From Paludibaculum fermentans (GTDB lineage Bacteria > Acidobacteriota > Terriglobia > Bryobacterales > Bryobacteraceae), in contig NZ_CP063849.1 of NCBI RefSeq assembly GCF_015277775.1, forward strand, positions 3,844,001 to 3,908,000: DNA of 64,000 nucleotides. The letters are read 5' to 3'. Shown here piece by piece: positions 41,963 through 50,645 of the stretch (the stretch's first letter is position 1; each line of letters begins with the position of its first letter). The notes beneath the pieces were generated by a model that was not told where the DNA came from, did no database searches, and worked only from the letters and a program-made list of their open reading frames with translations. The position numbers were made by a program, and so were the translations under genes.

Positions 41963-44410
41963 TCATTCGCTGCGGAGCGCTGTTGTCGGAGCGGTCGTCG
42001 CGGCGCGTCCCGCCGGCAGCAAAGTAGCGGCCATTGCGACAACGGCCAGGAAGCCGGCGGCGGCGGCGAAGGTGGGAGGATCCACGGCCGTCATCCGGAT
42101 GAGCAGCGAGTTCACCCACGGAGCGAGCGCCAACGCACAGCCCGCCCCCAAGCCCAGGCCAGCGGCCGTCAGCGCCAAGCCTTCCTTCAACACTGCGCCC
42201 AGGATCTGGGTGGGCCGCGCGCCGAGCGCTACGCGAATGCCCATCTCGCGTGTCCGCTGGCTGACCGCATAGTTCATGACGCTGTAGAGCCCGATGCCCG
42301 CCAGCAGCAGGCACACCGTGCCCAGGAACCCCAACAGCATGGCGGCCACCCGCTGCGGATAGAGCGAACCTTCAATCGACTGCGTAAACGAAGTCGTCGT
42401 GAAGATCGCATCCCGGTTCAGCTTGAGCGCCTCACGCTGCATCGCCTGCGCGACGGCCGCCTGGTTTCCCGCGGTCTTCACGTAGAAGCTGAAATTGAGA
42501 CCCGGCTGGAATCGCTGCCGGAATGGCAGATAGAAGAACGGCATGCCGCGTTCGGTCAGGCTGTTGTACTTGCAGTCCGCCACCACCCCGACGACCGTCG
42601 CCCACACTTTCTCCACCTGCACCCTGGCGCCGATCGCCGCCCCGCTGCGCAGATAGCGCCGCACGAAGGACTCGTTCACCAGCATCACCAGCGGCGTCTT
42701 CTCATCATCGGACTCTTTGAAATCACGCCCTTCCCGCAACGCGATGCCCAGCAGGGACGTGAATCCCGGAGCCACGAACATCCGGCTGACATTCATGTCC
42801 TCATCGGGCGGGGCCACATAGCCCGGGATCGTCAGCGGGTGCACCGGCATCGGTCCCAGGCTCATTGGTATCTGGTCTGCATAACTAACCGCCACCACGC
42901 CCGGGACGCTCTCCAGGCGCTCCCGCAGCGAGCGGCAGAACTGACGCTGCTCCGGCCCCGTGTATCCGCTGGCCGACAGGTAGAACTGGCTGACGTTCAC
43001 GTCGCGCGTGTCGAAGCCGGGACTGATCTGAGTCGCATTACGGAAACTGCGCAGGAACAGGCCGGCGCCGATCAGGGCGACGGAAGCCAGCGCGACCTCG
43101 CAGACCACCAGCGCCGCCCGCAAATGATGGGTCGAGCGGGAAGCCCCGCCGCGGCCGCTGGACTCCATGCTCTCCCGCAAGGAGGTCCGGATCGCGAGCA
43201 GTGCCGGAGCAACCCCGCAAATGACGGTTGCGGCGACACACAGCAAGGCCGTGAAGATCAGAGTCCGCCAGCCCAAATCCGATTCAAACCGGAGCGGCAC
43301 ATCGACAGGCGGCAGCAGGATGCGCAGCATCTGCATCATCCACGGTGAGACCAGCATGCCCGCGCAGGCGCCAATCGTGGCCAGCAGCAGCGTTTCAGTG
43401 AACACCTGCCGCAACACCTGCCCAGGCCGAGCGCCCATCGCCAGGCGGATACCAAACTCGCGGCGCCGGGCGACGCCCCGGGCCAGCAGCAGATTGGCGA
43501 CATTGGCGCACACAATCAACAGCAGCAATACGCTCACCGCGGCCAGAATGCGCAAGGGAGCCTGCAGCAGTTGCTGGGCGCCGGCGTGGCCGGAGTAACT
43601 AGGTATCAGGTGCGCAGTCAACCCACGATTCGTGTCGGGATAACCAGCCGCCAGCCGGAGGCTCAGGGCCGACATTTCCGCGCCAGCCTGGGCCAGGCTT
43701 ACTCCCGGACGCAGCCGGGCAATGGTCGTGGTCAGGTCCCGCGTGCCGCGATAACCCAAAGTACCGGTCCCGGTCCCCATGGCGGTAGCCATGTTCAGCG
43801 GGGCCCACAGATCGTACGCGAGCCCCGGCGTGGTGCCCGTGAAATCCTCGGGAGCGACACCGACCACCGTCAGTTCATGCCGGTTCACGCGCAGGCGCTT
43901 GCCCAGGACATTGGGATCCGCGCGGAAGTAGATCTTCCACAACGAGTGGCTGATCACCACCACGGGACCGGCGCCGGCCTGTCGCCGGCCTTCCTCGGGC
44001 GTGAACGCCCGGCCCAGCGCTGGTTTCACACCCAGCACATCAAAGTAGTTGCCGCTCACGAGTTCACCCCAGGCGCGCCGCGGGCGGCCGTCCCCGCCCA
44101 GGCTCAGCGGAGTGAAGCGCGCCACAGCCAGGCCCGCCAGCAGCTTGGCATTGTCCCGATAGTCCAGATAGTCGAGGAACGACATGCCGTTGCGGAACTC
44201 GCCGCTGGCGGTATGGATTTCCACCAGCGCCAGCGACTCCGGTTCCGCGATGCCCGGGAAGGGGCGCAGCAGCAGGTGGTCGATCCAACTGAAGACCGTG
44301 GTATTCACGCTGATGCCAAGGGCGAGCGTCAGCACTGCGACAAATGTGAAGCCTGGATGATTGCGCAGGATCCGAAGACCGTGCCGAAGATCGGAGAGTA
44401 CCGCATGCAT
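41963..44410 (-). CDS. ADOP-family MacB/FtsX-like permease, prefix-less
   Basis: 815 aa from ATG 44410 (a GTG at 44419 is also in frame). It starts directly at TM1 (HPGFTFVAVLTLALGISVNTTVFSWIDHLLL); the N-terminal prefix domain of the other ADOP in this window is absent. Two MacB periplasmic domains and two FtsX TM bundles are present (LLIVCANVANLLLARGVARRREFGIRLAMGA and TREMGIRVALGARPTQILG). It lacks a neighbouring ATPase. The substrate is unknown. Confidence 0.88.
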   Translation of the reverse strand: MHAVLSDLRHGLRILRNHPGFTFVAVLTLALGISVNTTVFSWIDHLLLRPFPGIAEPESLALVEIHTASGEFRNGMSFLDYLDYRDNAKLLAGLAVARFTPLSLGGDGRPRRAWGELVSGNYFDVLGVKPALGRAFTPEEGRRQAGAGPVVVISHSLWKIYFRADPNVLGKRLRVNRHELTVVGVAPEDFTGTTPGLAYDLWAPLNMATAMGTGTGTLGYRGTRDLTTTIARLRPGVSLAQAGAEMSALSLRLAAGYPDTNRGLTAHLIPSYSGHAGAQQLLQAPLRILAAVSVLLLLIVCANVANLLLARGVARRREFGIRLAMGARPGQVLRQVFTETLLLATIGACAGMLVSPWMMQMLRILLPPVDVPLRFESDLGWRTLIFTALLCVAATVICGVAPALLAIRTSLRESMESSGRGGASRSTHHLRAALVVCEVALASVALIGAGLFLRSFRNATQISPGFDTRDVNVSQFYLSASGYTGPEQRQFCRSLRERLESVPGVVAVSYADQIPMSLGPMPVHPLTIPGYVAPPDEDMNVSRMFVAPGFTSLLGIALREGRDFKESDDEKTPLVMLVNESFVRRYLRSGAAIGARVQVEKVWATVVGVVADCKYNSLTERGMPFFYLPFRQRFQPGLNFSFYVKTAGNQAAVAQAMQREALKLNRDAIFTTTSFTQSIEGSLYPQRVAAMLLGFLGTVCLLLAGIGLYSVMNYAVSQRTREMGIRVALGARPTQILGAVLKEGLALTAAGLGLGAGCALALAPWVNSLLIRMTAVDPPTFAAAAGFLAVVAMAATLLPAGRAATTAPTTALRSE

Positions 44411-44642
44411 GACAAACACACTTACACGTCGAGTGCCAAACCGCCCTCCCCGGGCAATCAGGCCCGAAAGGCTGTTATAGTGTCCGATTCCGGAGTAGAA
44501 TGACCGAATCCGGACGCCGCAACTGAGCCCTCCCGCTGCCCGGTGAAACCGTTAACGCGCGCACAGATTCCACGGGCCGGCGGCGACGGTCCCTTCCACC
44601 CAATCACTTCCAAACCACCGGCGGGATAGAATCAGTCCCATT

Positions 44643-45539
44643 ATGACTCGCCGCGAACTGTTGGCCCTGTCAGCCGCTGGAGTGGCGCTGGGCGCTCCCT
44701 CCGCACCGCTGATCGACACGCACATCCATCTGTTCGAACCCGCGGCGTTCCCCTACCATCCACAAGGAACCTACCAGGCCCCGCCCGAACTCCTGGCGCC
44801 CTATCTGGCCTTCGCCAAAGCGGCCGGAATCTCGCACGCCATTCTGGTCCACCCCGAGCCCTACCAGGACGACCACCGCTTCCTGTGGCATTGTTTCGAC
44901 AAAGAATCGCCGCGCGGCTTCTTCAAGGGGACGCTCCTCCTCGACCCGATCGATCCTAAGACGCTGGCCCGCATGGAAGAGATGGTCAAGGCACATCCGG
45001 GCAGGATCGCCGCCCTGCGAATCCATGCCATGAACGCACCCGGAGAACCGCCCGAGAGGACCGGGGCCATCCGCAACCGCGACCTCTCGGACCCGCGCAT
45101 CCAACAGGCCTGGCGCAAAGCGGCCGACCTGGACATCGCCATCCAGATGCACTTCCTGCCGCATCACGCACCCGAAATCGGGGCCCTCTGCAAAGCGTTC
45201 CCCCAGGTGACCGTCCTGCTCGACCACATGGGACGCACGGGCATGGGCACTGCGGCCGATCTGGACTCCGTGATGGCATTGGCCAAGTACCCGAAGGTCT
45301 ACTTCAAGTACTCCGGTTGGAGCTACTTCGCGAACCCGGCGATGCCGGTTGGGCCGGTCGTCCGGCGCGCATACCAGGAGTTCGGACCGGACCGAATCCT
45401 ATGGGGCGGCCTGGGCATGAACGCCAAGGCCCATGCCGAAGCGGAGCGCACCTTTACTGACCACTGGAGCTTCGCCACGGCAGGCGATCGCGAAAAGATC
45501 CGGGGCCGCAATGCTGCCCGGCTCTTCCGTTTCGCCTGA
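44643..45539 (+). CDS. Amidohydrolase_2-family metal-dependent hydrolase
   Basis: 298 aa with a short Tat-like leader (MTRRELLALSAAGVALGA). Metal-binding motif LIDTHIHLFEP; later His in MHFLPHH and VLLDHMGR; final RILWGGLGMNA in place of the common WGSDxP, so the terminal Asp ligand is not obvious. Family members include 2-pyrone-4,6-dicarboxylate lactonase and related lactonases/decarboxylases. The substrate is unknown. It converges with the M16 protease, with stops 8 nt apart. Confidence 0.78.
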   Translation: MTRRELLALSAAGVALGAPSAPLIDTHIHLFEPAAFPYHPQGTYQAPPELLAPYLAFAKAAGISHAILVHPEPYQDDHRFLWHCFDKESPRGFFKGTLLLDPIDPKTLARMEEMVKAHPGRIAALRIHAMNAPGEPPERTGAIRNRDLSDPRIQQAWRKAADLDIAIQMHFLPHHAPEIGALCKAFPQVTVLLDHMGRTGMGTAADLDSVMALAKYPKVYFKYSGWSYFANPAMPVGPVVRRAYQEFGPDRILWGGLGMNAKAHAEAERTFTDHWSFATAGDREKIRGRNAARLFRFA

Positions 45540-45546
45540 CCTGTTC

Positions 45547-48375
45547 CTACTGGTAAACCCCGGCGGCCTTGAAGTCGCCCGCCTTCACAATCGCCAGGCT
45601 GCCGGCGTTGATGTGCTTCCGGAAAGCGGCCGTGATCTGCTGCGGCGTCAGGCTCGCGATCTTCTGTTCCAGTTGCTCGTCCCACTTCATCGTGCGTCCA
45701 AGTTGCTCGTGGCTGGCCAGCATCGCCAGCAGGGCGGCATCCTGGGAGCGGCTCACCAGCCGCGCATCGAGATAGGCTTTTTTGGCGGCATCCACTTCCT
45801 TCGCCGTGAAGCCTTCCTTCAGGGTCCGCGCCAGTTCGTCGGTAAAGCTGAACTCCACCTTCGGACCGTTGGCCGGATTCAGGCTGACCGTGCCGGACAG
45901 CAGCGCGGCATCACCCTCGGCCGGAATCGCCACACGCGCATTCGCCCCGTAGCTCAGGCCTTCCCGGTTCCGGATCCGGTCGGAGATGTGCGAAGTGATG
46001 GGCCCGCCAAACATATACCCGGCCAACAGCATGGCCGGATAGTCCGCATCGCTGTCGGACAGGCGGAACCGCAAGCCCGCCTCGAACTGCGCGTTTGCCT
46101 TGTCCGGAGTCTCAATCTTCGTGTTCAGCGGAGCGGCCTGCTTGAACGCCGGTTTGATGGGCTGGTACGCCATGCTCGTATTCCAGGACCCCAGCAGTTC
46201 CGTGGCGGCCGCCAGCACGGCGGCCTTGTCCACGGGGCCCGTCACGGCAAACACCCCGTAGTTCGCTCCATAGAACCTGGCGTGGAACTGCTTCACGTCC
46301 TCCAGGGTCACCTTGTTCGTCTCGGCCAGTTGATCCTCGCGCGTCGCGGGATACAGTACATCGCCCGGCTTCCAGGGCGACAGGTGCCGTTGCAGATTCT
46401 CCGCCGCAAGTTGGGTTGGCTCCGTCTGGACATTCTCCAGCGCCTTGATGCGCGGCAGCCGGATCCGTTCGAACTCGTCCTGCGCAAAGGCGGGCTCCTT
46501 CAACATCTCCACCGCCAACCGCAGCGCGGCCACAAACTTATCCGCCGGAGCCGTGATGCTGGCCACGGCCGAATTGGGCGCACTCGACGGCCCGGCGGGC
46601 CCACGGCCGCGGCCGCCGGCAAAGCCGCCCCCACCGCCGCCGCTCACCTGGATGCGCGCATTCAGCACACGCATCTCATCCGCCAGTTGTTCCCGGTTCT
46701 TCGACCTGGTCCCGCGACTCAACAGCGCCCCGGCGAATTGCGCCGTCGTGTTCTTTCCGGCCAGCGTGGACTGGTCTCCAAAGCGCAGCTCGATGATGGC
46801 GGTCACCATCCCGGCATCGGTCTGCTTGGGCAGCATCACCACCCGCATCCCGTTGGGCAGCTTGGACCGCACCACCCGGCTCTCAATGTTCGCCGGAGCC
46901 GGATCGAAGGCCTCGCCCTGCTTCACGCTGATCGTGCTCCTGTAATCCTTCAGGATGCTCGACAGGTCGGGCGTGGCGGGGACCACCGTGCGGTCCGGCG
47001 CAGCCTCGGGGATGAAGTAACCCACGGTCCGGTTCGACGCCTTCAGATAAGCCTTGGCGACACGAACCACATCCGTCGCGGAGATATCCTTCAGCCGGTC
47101 GTGCTGGAGGAACATCAGCCGCCAGTCGCCCTGCGAGATCGCCGTATTCAGAGCCCCGGTCGCGATGGATTGCGGATCCGACAGGCTGTTCTCGAGGTTG
47201 CGCAGCAGCGGCGTGGTGACCCGCTCAATCTCCTCCTTGGAGGGTGGATTCGTGATGACCCCTTCCGCCGTGCTGATGAGCAGTTTGCGAACCTCGTCCA
47301 GCGACTGATCCTTATTCAGGCTGGCGGAGAGCGTGATCAGGCCGGGGTCATACAGCAGCGCCACTGACATGTTGGCCGCATCCGCCTTGTGCGTATCGAC
47401 GACCGCCTTGGTCAGGCGCCCTTCGCTCCCGCCGCCGCCCCGCGGACCCCGTCCGCCGGCCCCGCTCATGATCCCGGCCAGCACCTGCAACGCCGCCGAA
47501 TCAGGATGCCCGGCCGCCGGTCCGTGATAGGCAACGACGACGCTCTGCCCCTCTCCAACCCTGCGCAGTTCGACATACCGCTCGCCGTCCTGCGCGGGCT
47601 CCACGGTATAGGTCTGATCCAGCACGCGGGTGGGCCTTGGAATCCGGCCAAACGCCTCGTTCACCGCCGCCAGAGTAGCCGCTTCCTCCAACCGGCCCGT
47701 TATCACCAGCACCGCGTTATCCGGCTGGTAGTACTTCCGATAGAACGCCGCCAGCCGATCGACCGGAACCTTCTCCAGGTCGTCCTTCGACCCAATGGTC
47801 GACTTCCCGTAGTTGTGCCAGAGGTAAGCGGTCGCCTCGACCCGCTCGCGCAGGATGCTCTGCGGACTGTTCTCGCCGCGCTCAAACTCATTCCGCACGA
47901 CCGTCATCTCCGTATCGAGAATCTGCTTCGTGAACTTCACGTTGACCATGCGGTCCGCTTCCAGGCTCAGCGCCCACTTGAGATTCTCAGGCGTGGCAGG
48001 AACGGTCTCGAAATAGTTGGTGCGGTCGTTGGACGTGGTGCCATTCCACGCCGCACCCCGGCTGACGATCTCGTTCTTGATCTGCCGCCCGTTGGTCGTT
48101 TCGATGAAGTTCATGTGCTCCAGCAGGTGCGCCATGCCGGTCTCGCCATACCCTTCATGCCGCGAACCCACCAGGTAAGTCACGTTGATCGTGATCTTCG
48201 GGCTGGCCGGATTCGGGAACAGCAGCACGCGCAACCCGTTGGGATAGGCATACTCCGTGATCCCGCCCACGGACGCCTTATTCTGGACACCGGGCGGCAA
48301 AGACTGGGCGAACGAAACTGCCAGGGTGGCCGTCGAAGCAAGGGCGAAAGCGGCGGTAAGGATTCTGGTACGCAT
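45547..48375 (-). CDS. Secreted M16-family zinc metalloprotease, two tandem domains
   Basis: 942 aa from ATG 48375 (signal peptide ILTAAFALASTATLAVSFAQ). The frame stays open to 48810, but that extension lacks homology and overlaps the next gene. Active half: inverted zinc motif H83-LLE-H87 in GMAHLLEHMNF, third ligand region RNEFERGENSP. The C-terminal half is a second, inactive M16 repeat (PNGMRVVMLPKQTDAGMVT). Both halves carry Gly-rich insertions (SGAGGRGPRGGGGSEGRL and SGGGGGGFAGGRGRG). It is periplasmic and likely degrades peptides. No partner gene encoding the second chain of a two-subunit M16 is needed because both halves are fused. Confidence 0.88.
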   Translation of the reverse strand: MRTRILTAAFALASTATLAVSFAQSLPPGVQNKASVGGITEYAYPNGLRVLLFPNPASPKITINVTYLVGSRHEGYGETGMAHLLEHMNFIETTNGRQIKNEIVSRGAAWNGTTSNDRTNYFETVPATPENLKWALSLEADRMVNVKFTKQILDTEMTVVRNEFERGENSPQSILRERVEATAYLWHNYGKSTIGSKDDLEKVPVDRLAAFYRKYYQPDNAVLVITGRLEEAATLAAVNEAFGRIPRPTRVLDQTYTVEPAQDGERYVELRRVGEGQSVVVAYHGPAAGHPDSAALQVLAGIMSGAGGRGPRGGGGSEGRLTKAVVDTHKADAANMSVALLYDPGLITLSASLNKDQSLDEVRKLLISTAEGVITNPPSKEEIERVTTPLLRNLENSLSDPQSIATGALNTAISQGDWRLMFLQHDRLKDISATDVVRVAKAYLKASNRTVGYFIPEAAPDRTVVPATPDLSSILKDYRSTISVKQGEAFDPAPANIESRVVRSKLPNGMRVVMLPKQTDAGMVTAIIELRFGDQSTLAGKNTTAQFAGALLSRGTRSKNREQLADEMRVLNARIQVSGGGGGGFAGGRGRGPAGPSSAPNSAVASITAPADKFVAALRLAVEMLKEPAFAQDEFERIRLPRIKALENVQTEPTQLAAENLQRHLSPWKPGDVLYPATREDQLAETNKVTLEDVKQFHARFYGANYGVFAVTGPVDKAAVLAAATELLGSWNTSMAYQPIKPAFKQAAPLNTKIETPDKANAQFEAGLRFRLSDSDADYPAMLLAGYMFGGPITSHISDRIRNREGLSYGANARVAIPAEGDAALLSGTVSLNPANGPKVEFSFTDELARTLKEGFTAKEVDAAKKAYLDARLVSRSQDAALLAMLASHEQLGRTMKWDEQLEQKIASLTPQQITAAFRKHINAGSLAIVKAGDFKAAGVYQ

Positions 48376-48562
48376 GGTTGGGGCTACCTCAATTGCAGAC
48401 AAGGCGGTCGGAAGCAGGAAAGGCGTCGTTTGCGCAACAGATGTAACGCCGGGACCGGGAAATCCGCTCGGCCCAGCCGCACCCATCACGACATGTCCCA
48501 GCGGGCATTCCCCGCACCGGGCAGCTTTCAGCGGGCAACTGGGTTTGTTTCGGCGAAACCGG

Positions 48563-49228
48563 CTAAACCGCTGCTTCGGCCGCCAGCCGCTCTTTGCCGG
48601 CGACCTGGATCCAGGCGTCGGTCCAGGATTTGCTGAACTTGATGGCGGTTTTCGGTCCCGAAGTAAACCGGACTTGCGCCTGGACCTGCTCTGCGTTGTG
48701 TCCGGTGAAACATTCGCTGAGCCACGGCTGCAGTTTCGAGACTTCGGCCATGGGGGCGGCTTCGGTGAGGGCGTGGACAGCAAAGGGGCTCTGGAGTTGG
48801 AGCAGGGCACGTTCGGTCTGGAGTTTGCGGAGCTCGTTCATGGCGCGATAGAGGGCGCGTTCGAGGTCGCGGCGGTAGCGGGCGAAGTGGTTCAGGCGGG
48901 CGGCGTCGGTTTCGGAAAAGTCGATTGGGTCCGTTTCGGCGAGGATGGCGGACTCAAAGGTTTCGATGCGGCGGAGGTTCCAGGTATGGCTGAGGATGCG
49001 ATGGAAGACCTCTTCCTCGAGGCAGGACTTGGGGTGGGTCTCGCGGAGGAGGCGCGCTTCGAGGGCGGCGAACTCGGCGTGGTCTTCTTCCGAGATGTGG
49101 GGGTTGCGAGCAGTGAGTCCGTGGCGGCGGGCGTTCTGAGCGGTGCGAGCTTTGCCCTGGGCGGTGACAGGCCCGGTGGACAACTTGGCATTAGCCTGGT
49201 TGGCGGTGATCTGAGCAGCGGAAGCCAT
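48563..49228 (-). CDS. Conserved hypothetical protein, STGP-motif family
   Basis: 221 aa. ATG 49228 has AAGGAGATT about 10 nt upstream. N-terminus ANQANAKLSTGPVTAQGKARTAQNARRHGLTA defines a multi-copy family common in Acidobacteria/Planctomycetes, usually with a basic N-terminal segment and a helical acidic/leucine-rich C-terminus (NLRRIETFESAILAETD; RDLERALYRAMNELRKLQTERALL). Function unknown; the motif resembles DNA-associated or transposon-associated proteins, but no catalytic signature is visible. The leader contains a terminator-like hairpin (see separate feature). Confidence 0.6.
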   Translation of the reverse strand: MASAAQITANQANAKLSTGPVTAQGKARTAQNARRHGLTARNPHISEEDHAEFAALEARLLRETHPKSCLEEEVFHRILSHTWNLRRIETFESAILAETDPIDFSETDAARLNHFARYRRDLERALYRAMNELRKLQTERALLQLQSPFAVHALTEAAPMAEVSKLQPWLSECFTGHNAEQVQAQVRFTSGPKTAIKFSKSWTDAWIQVAGKERLAAEAAV

Positions 49229-49246
49229 GATGATGAATCTCCTTGG

Positions 49247-49274
49247 AAATAAAAAAGCCGGCGTGGAAGCCGGC
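49247..49274 (-). terminator. Intrinsic terminator/attenuator in 5' leader of STGP gene
   Basis: On the minus strand GCCGGC-TTCCAC-GCCGGC (49274 to 49257) is followed by TTTTTTATTT (49256 to 49247). It lies only about 10 nt before the Shine-Dalgarno of the gene starting at 49228. It could end transcription from upstream or attenuate this gene. Confidence 0.6.
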
Positions 49275-49957
49275 GCGATTCCAGGGTAAGGGGTGCGTCA
49301 AGGGGGAAAGGGCTGTTTGGGAGAGTGTCGTGTTGAAAACAAAGAGAAAAAAGAGTTTGAGATCTGGTGATGAAGAAAGCGCAATGGTGGAAATGGGGGG
49401 GGGGAGAAATGGGGGTGAGGCGAGGGGAAGAGTGTCGCTGGAGGTGGCATCCGGGGTAGCGGCGAAGGGCTCTCCTCTGGGGATTCCGGGCGATCGGCAG
49501 TGGGTAAATAGGATCAGCGCAGTGTTGAGGAAGGCTGGAGTTCTGGTAAGAGAGTTCGGGGCGGTCGCATGGCTGATCCCGCTCCTGGACGGCTCGCAAG
49601 GCTGGTGCGGCGGCGAGGAAGCGCGGGACACGTGCACCCGTCCCAACGGGGTTTTCGCCGTAGTGATTACGGACTCTCGAGTACGGCTTGCGGGATATGA
49701 CGCAGAGTTCGCCTTGTAGAGGAGTTGGCAGGGTGCTGTCGTGGGTTCGGCGCCAATTGGCACGACGGAATTGCAGCGACGGCCGAAGGTTGCAGGCGGG
49801 ATTTGGTGTGATTTGCCCCAAGTTGAGGCCGGGTTTTGGTGATTCGCAGTGGGACGGGTCAGGCTGTCGGCGTCCCGTAGGATCAGGGCGGGTGGGGGCG
49901 GCTCGTCGCTATTGCGGTGGAATGTGGGTTGAACTCGTGGAGAGGCGCGCCTGCTTG
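49275..49957. other. Intergenic region, no supported gene
   Basis: About 680 bases of plus-strand G-rich sequence, with a run of ten G near 49395 to 49405. Frames on both strands (for example 49243-49719 plus and 49191-49967 minus) lack homology, codon-quality or ribosome binding sites. It may hold the long leader of the STGP gene. The toxin-antitoxin promoter lies at its right edge. Confidence 0.35.
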
Positions 49958-49976
49958 TGAGATACAATGTATCTCA
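49958..49976 (+). promoter_or_regulatory. Toxin-antitoxin operator, perfect 19-bp palindrome
   Basis: TGAGATACAATGTATCTCA is a perfect 9-bp inverted repeat around a central A. It contains TACAAT (49963-49968), a good -10 hexamer, and ends against the AGAAGG ribosome-binding site of the antitoxin gene. The arrangement is typical of RelB/DinJ autorepression, in which antitoxin or antitoxin-toxin complex covers the promoter. Confidence 0.75.
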
Positions 49977-49986
49977 GAAGGCAATC

Positions 49987-50241
49987 ATGTCGACCACGAT
50001 GATCCACGTTCGCGTGGACGAGAAGACAAAGCAAAGAGCCACGAAGACACTTGCGGCCATGGGCATCTCCGTATCCGATGCGGTCCGCATGCTGTTGGTC
50101 CGGGTGGTGGCGGAGAAGGCGCTGCCCTTTGAAGTGAAGGTCCCGAACGCGACCACGGTGAAGGCGATGCGCGCTGCCGACAAGGGCCAGGGCAAACGCC
50201 AGAAGTCCGGCGATACGCTGTTCAAAGACCTGGGCATCTAG
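49987..50241 (+). CDS. RelB/DinJ-family antitoxin
   Basis: 84 aa from ATG 49987 (AGAAGG 5 nt upstream); an in-frame upstream start at 49957 would lie inside the operator. Ribbon-helix-helix N-terminus: MIHVRVDEKTKQRATKTLAAMGISVSDAVRMLLVRVVAEKALPF, as in DinJ. The C-terminal region (KGQGKRQKSGDTLFKDLGI) would wrap the toxin. It represses its own operon via the adjacent palindrome and neutralises the YafQ-like toxin encoded 3 nt downstream. Confidence 0.88.
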   Translation: MSTTMIHVRVDEKTKQRATKTLAAMGISVSDAVRMLLVRVVAEKALPFEVKVPNATTVKAMRAADKGQGKRQKSGDTLFKDLGI

Positions 50242-50244
50242 CTC

Positions 50245-50511
50245 GTGCGGAACCCGATCACGGGCGCACAGTTCGGGCGCGATGTGAAACTCGCTCGAAA
50301 GCGCGGCAAGGACATGGCGAAGTTGCACGACGTCATCCTGCTGCTGATTGAGGGAAGTCCGTTGCCGTCGCGCTACAAGGACCATACTCTTGGCGGAGAA
50401 TGGAAGCACTTCCGCGACTGCCACATCCAACCGGATTGGCTGCTGATCTACAAGATTGAGGGCGAGGACCTTTACCTCGTTCGCACGGGAACGCACTCGG
50501 ATCTGTTCTGA
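50245..50511 (+). CDS. YafQ-family mRNA interferase toxin
   Basis: 88 aa; start is GTG 50245, just after the antitoxin stop. RelE/YafQ fold: QFGRDVKLARKRGKDMAKLHDVILLLIEG, then LPSRYKDHTLGGEWKHFRDCHIQPDWLLIYKIEGEDLYLVRTGTHSDLF. The HxxDxHIQPDWLLIY block and C-terminal His/Asp match the catalytic and ribosome-contact residues of YafQ, which cleaves mRNA on the ribosome. Cognate of the upstream RelB/DinJ-like antitoxin. Confidence 0.88.
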   Translation: MRNPITGAQFGRDVKLARKRGKDMAKLHDVILLLIEGSPLPSRYKDHTLGGEWKHFRDCHIQPDWLLIYKIEGEDLYLVRTGTHSDLF

Positions 50512-50645
50512 AGGAGTCCCCGAGGCCCAGGTGCAGGGTAGGTACTCGTATAGCGACGGATGCGATGTTAAGGTGGAAGTCCTATTTTCGCAACTGATGC
50601 GGCCGCGGCCTTTACCGGGTCGGCTGAGTCCCACGGCATATCTTG

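Noticed and set aside
48376-48810. N-terminal extension of the M16 protease
   Set aside because: The extra residues are Pro/Ser/Arg-rich without homology, precede the signal peptide and overlap the STGP gene.
49243-49719. Plus-strand 158-aa frame
   Set aside because: Composition is dictated by G-rich DNA, it overlaps the terminator hairpin, and no family is recognised.
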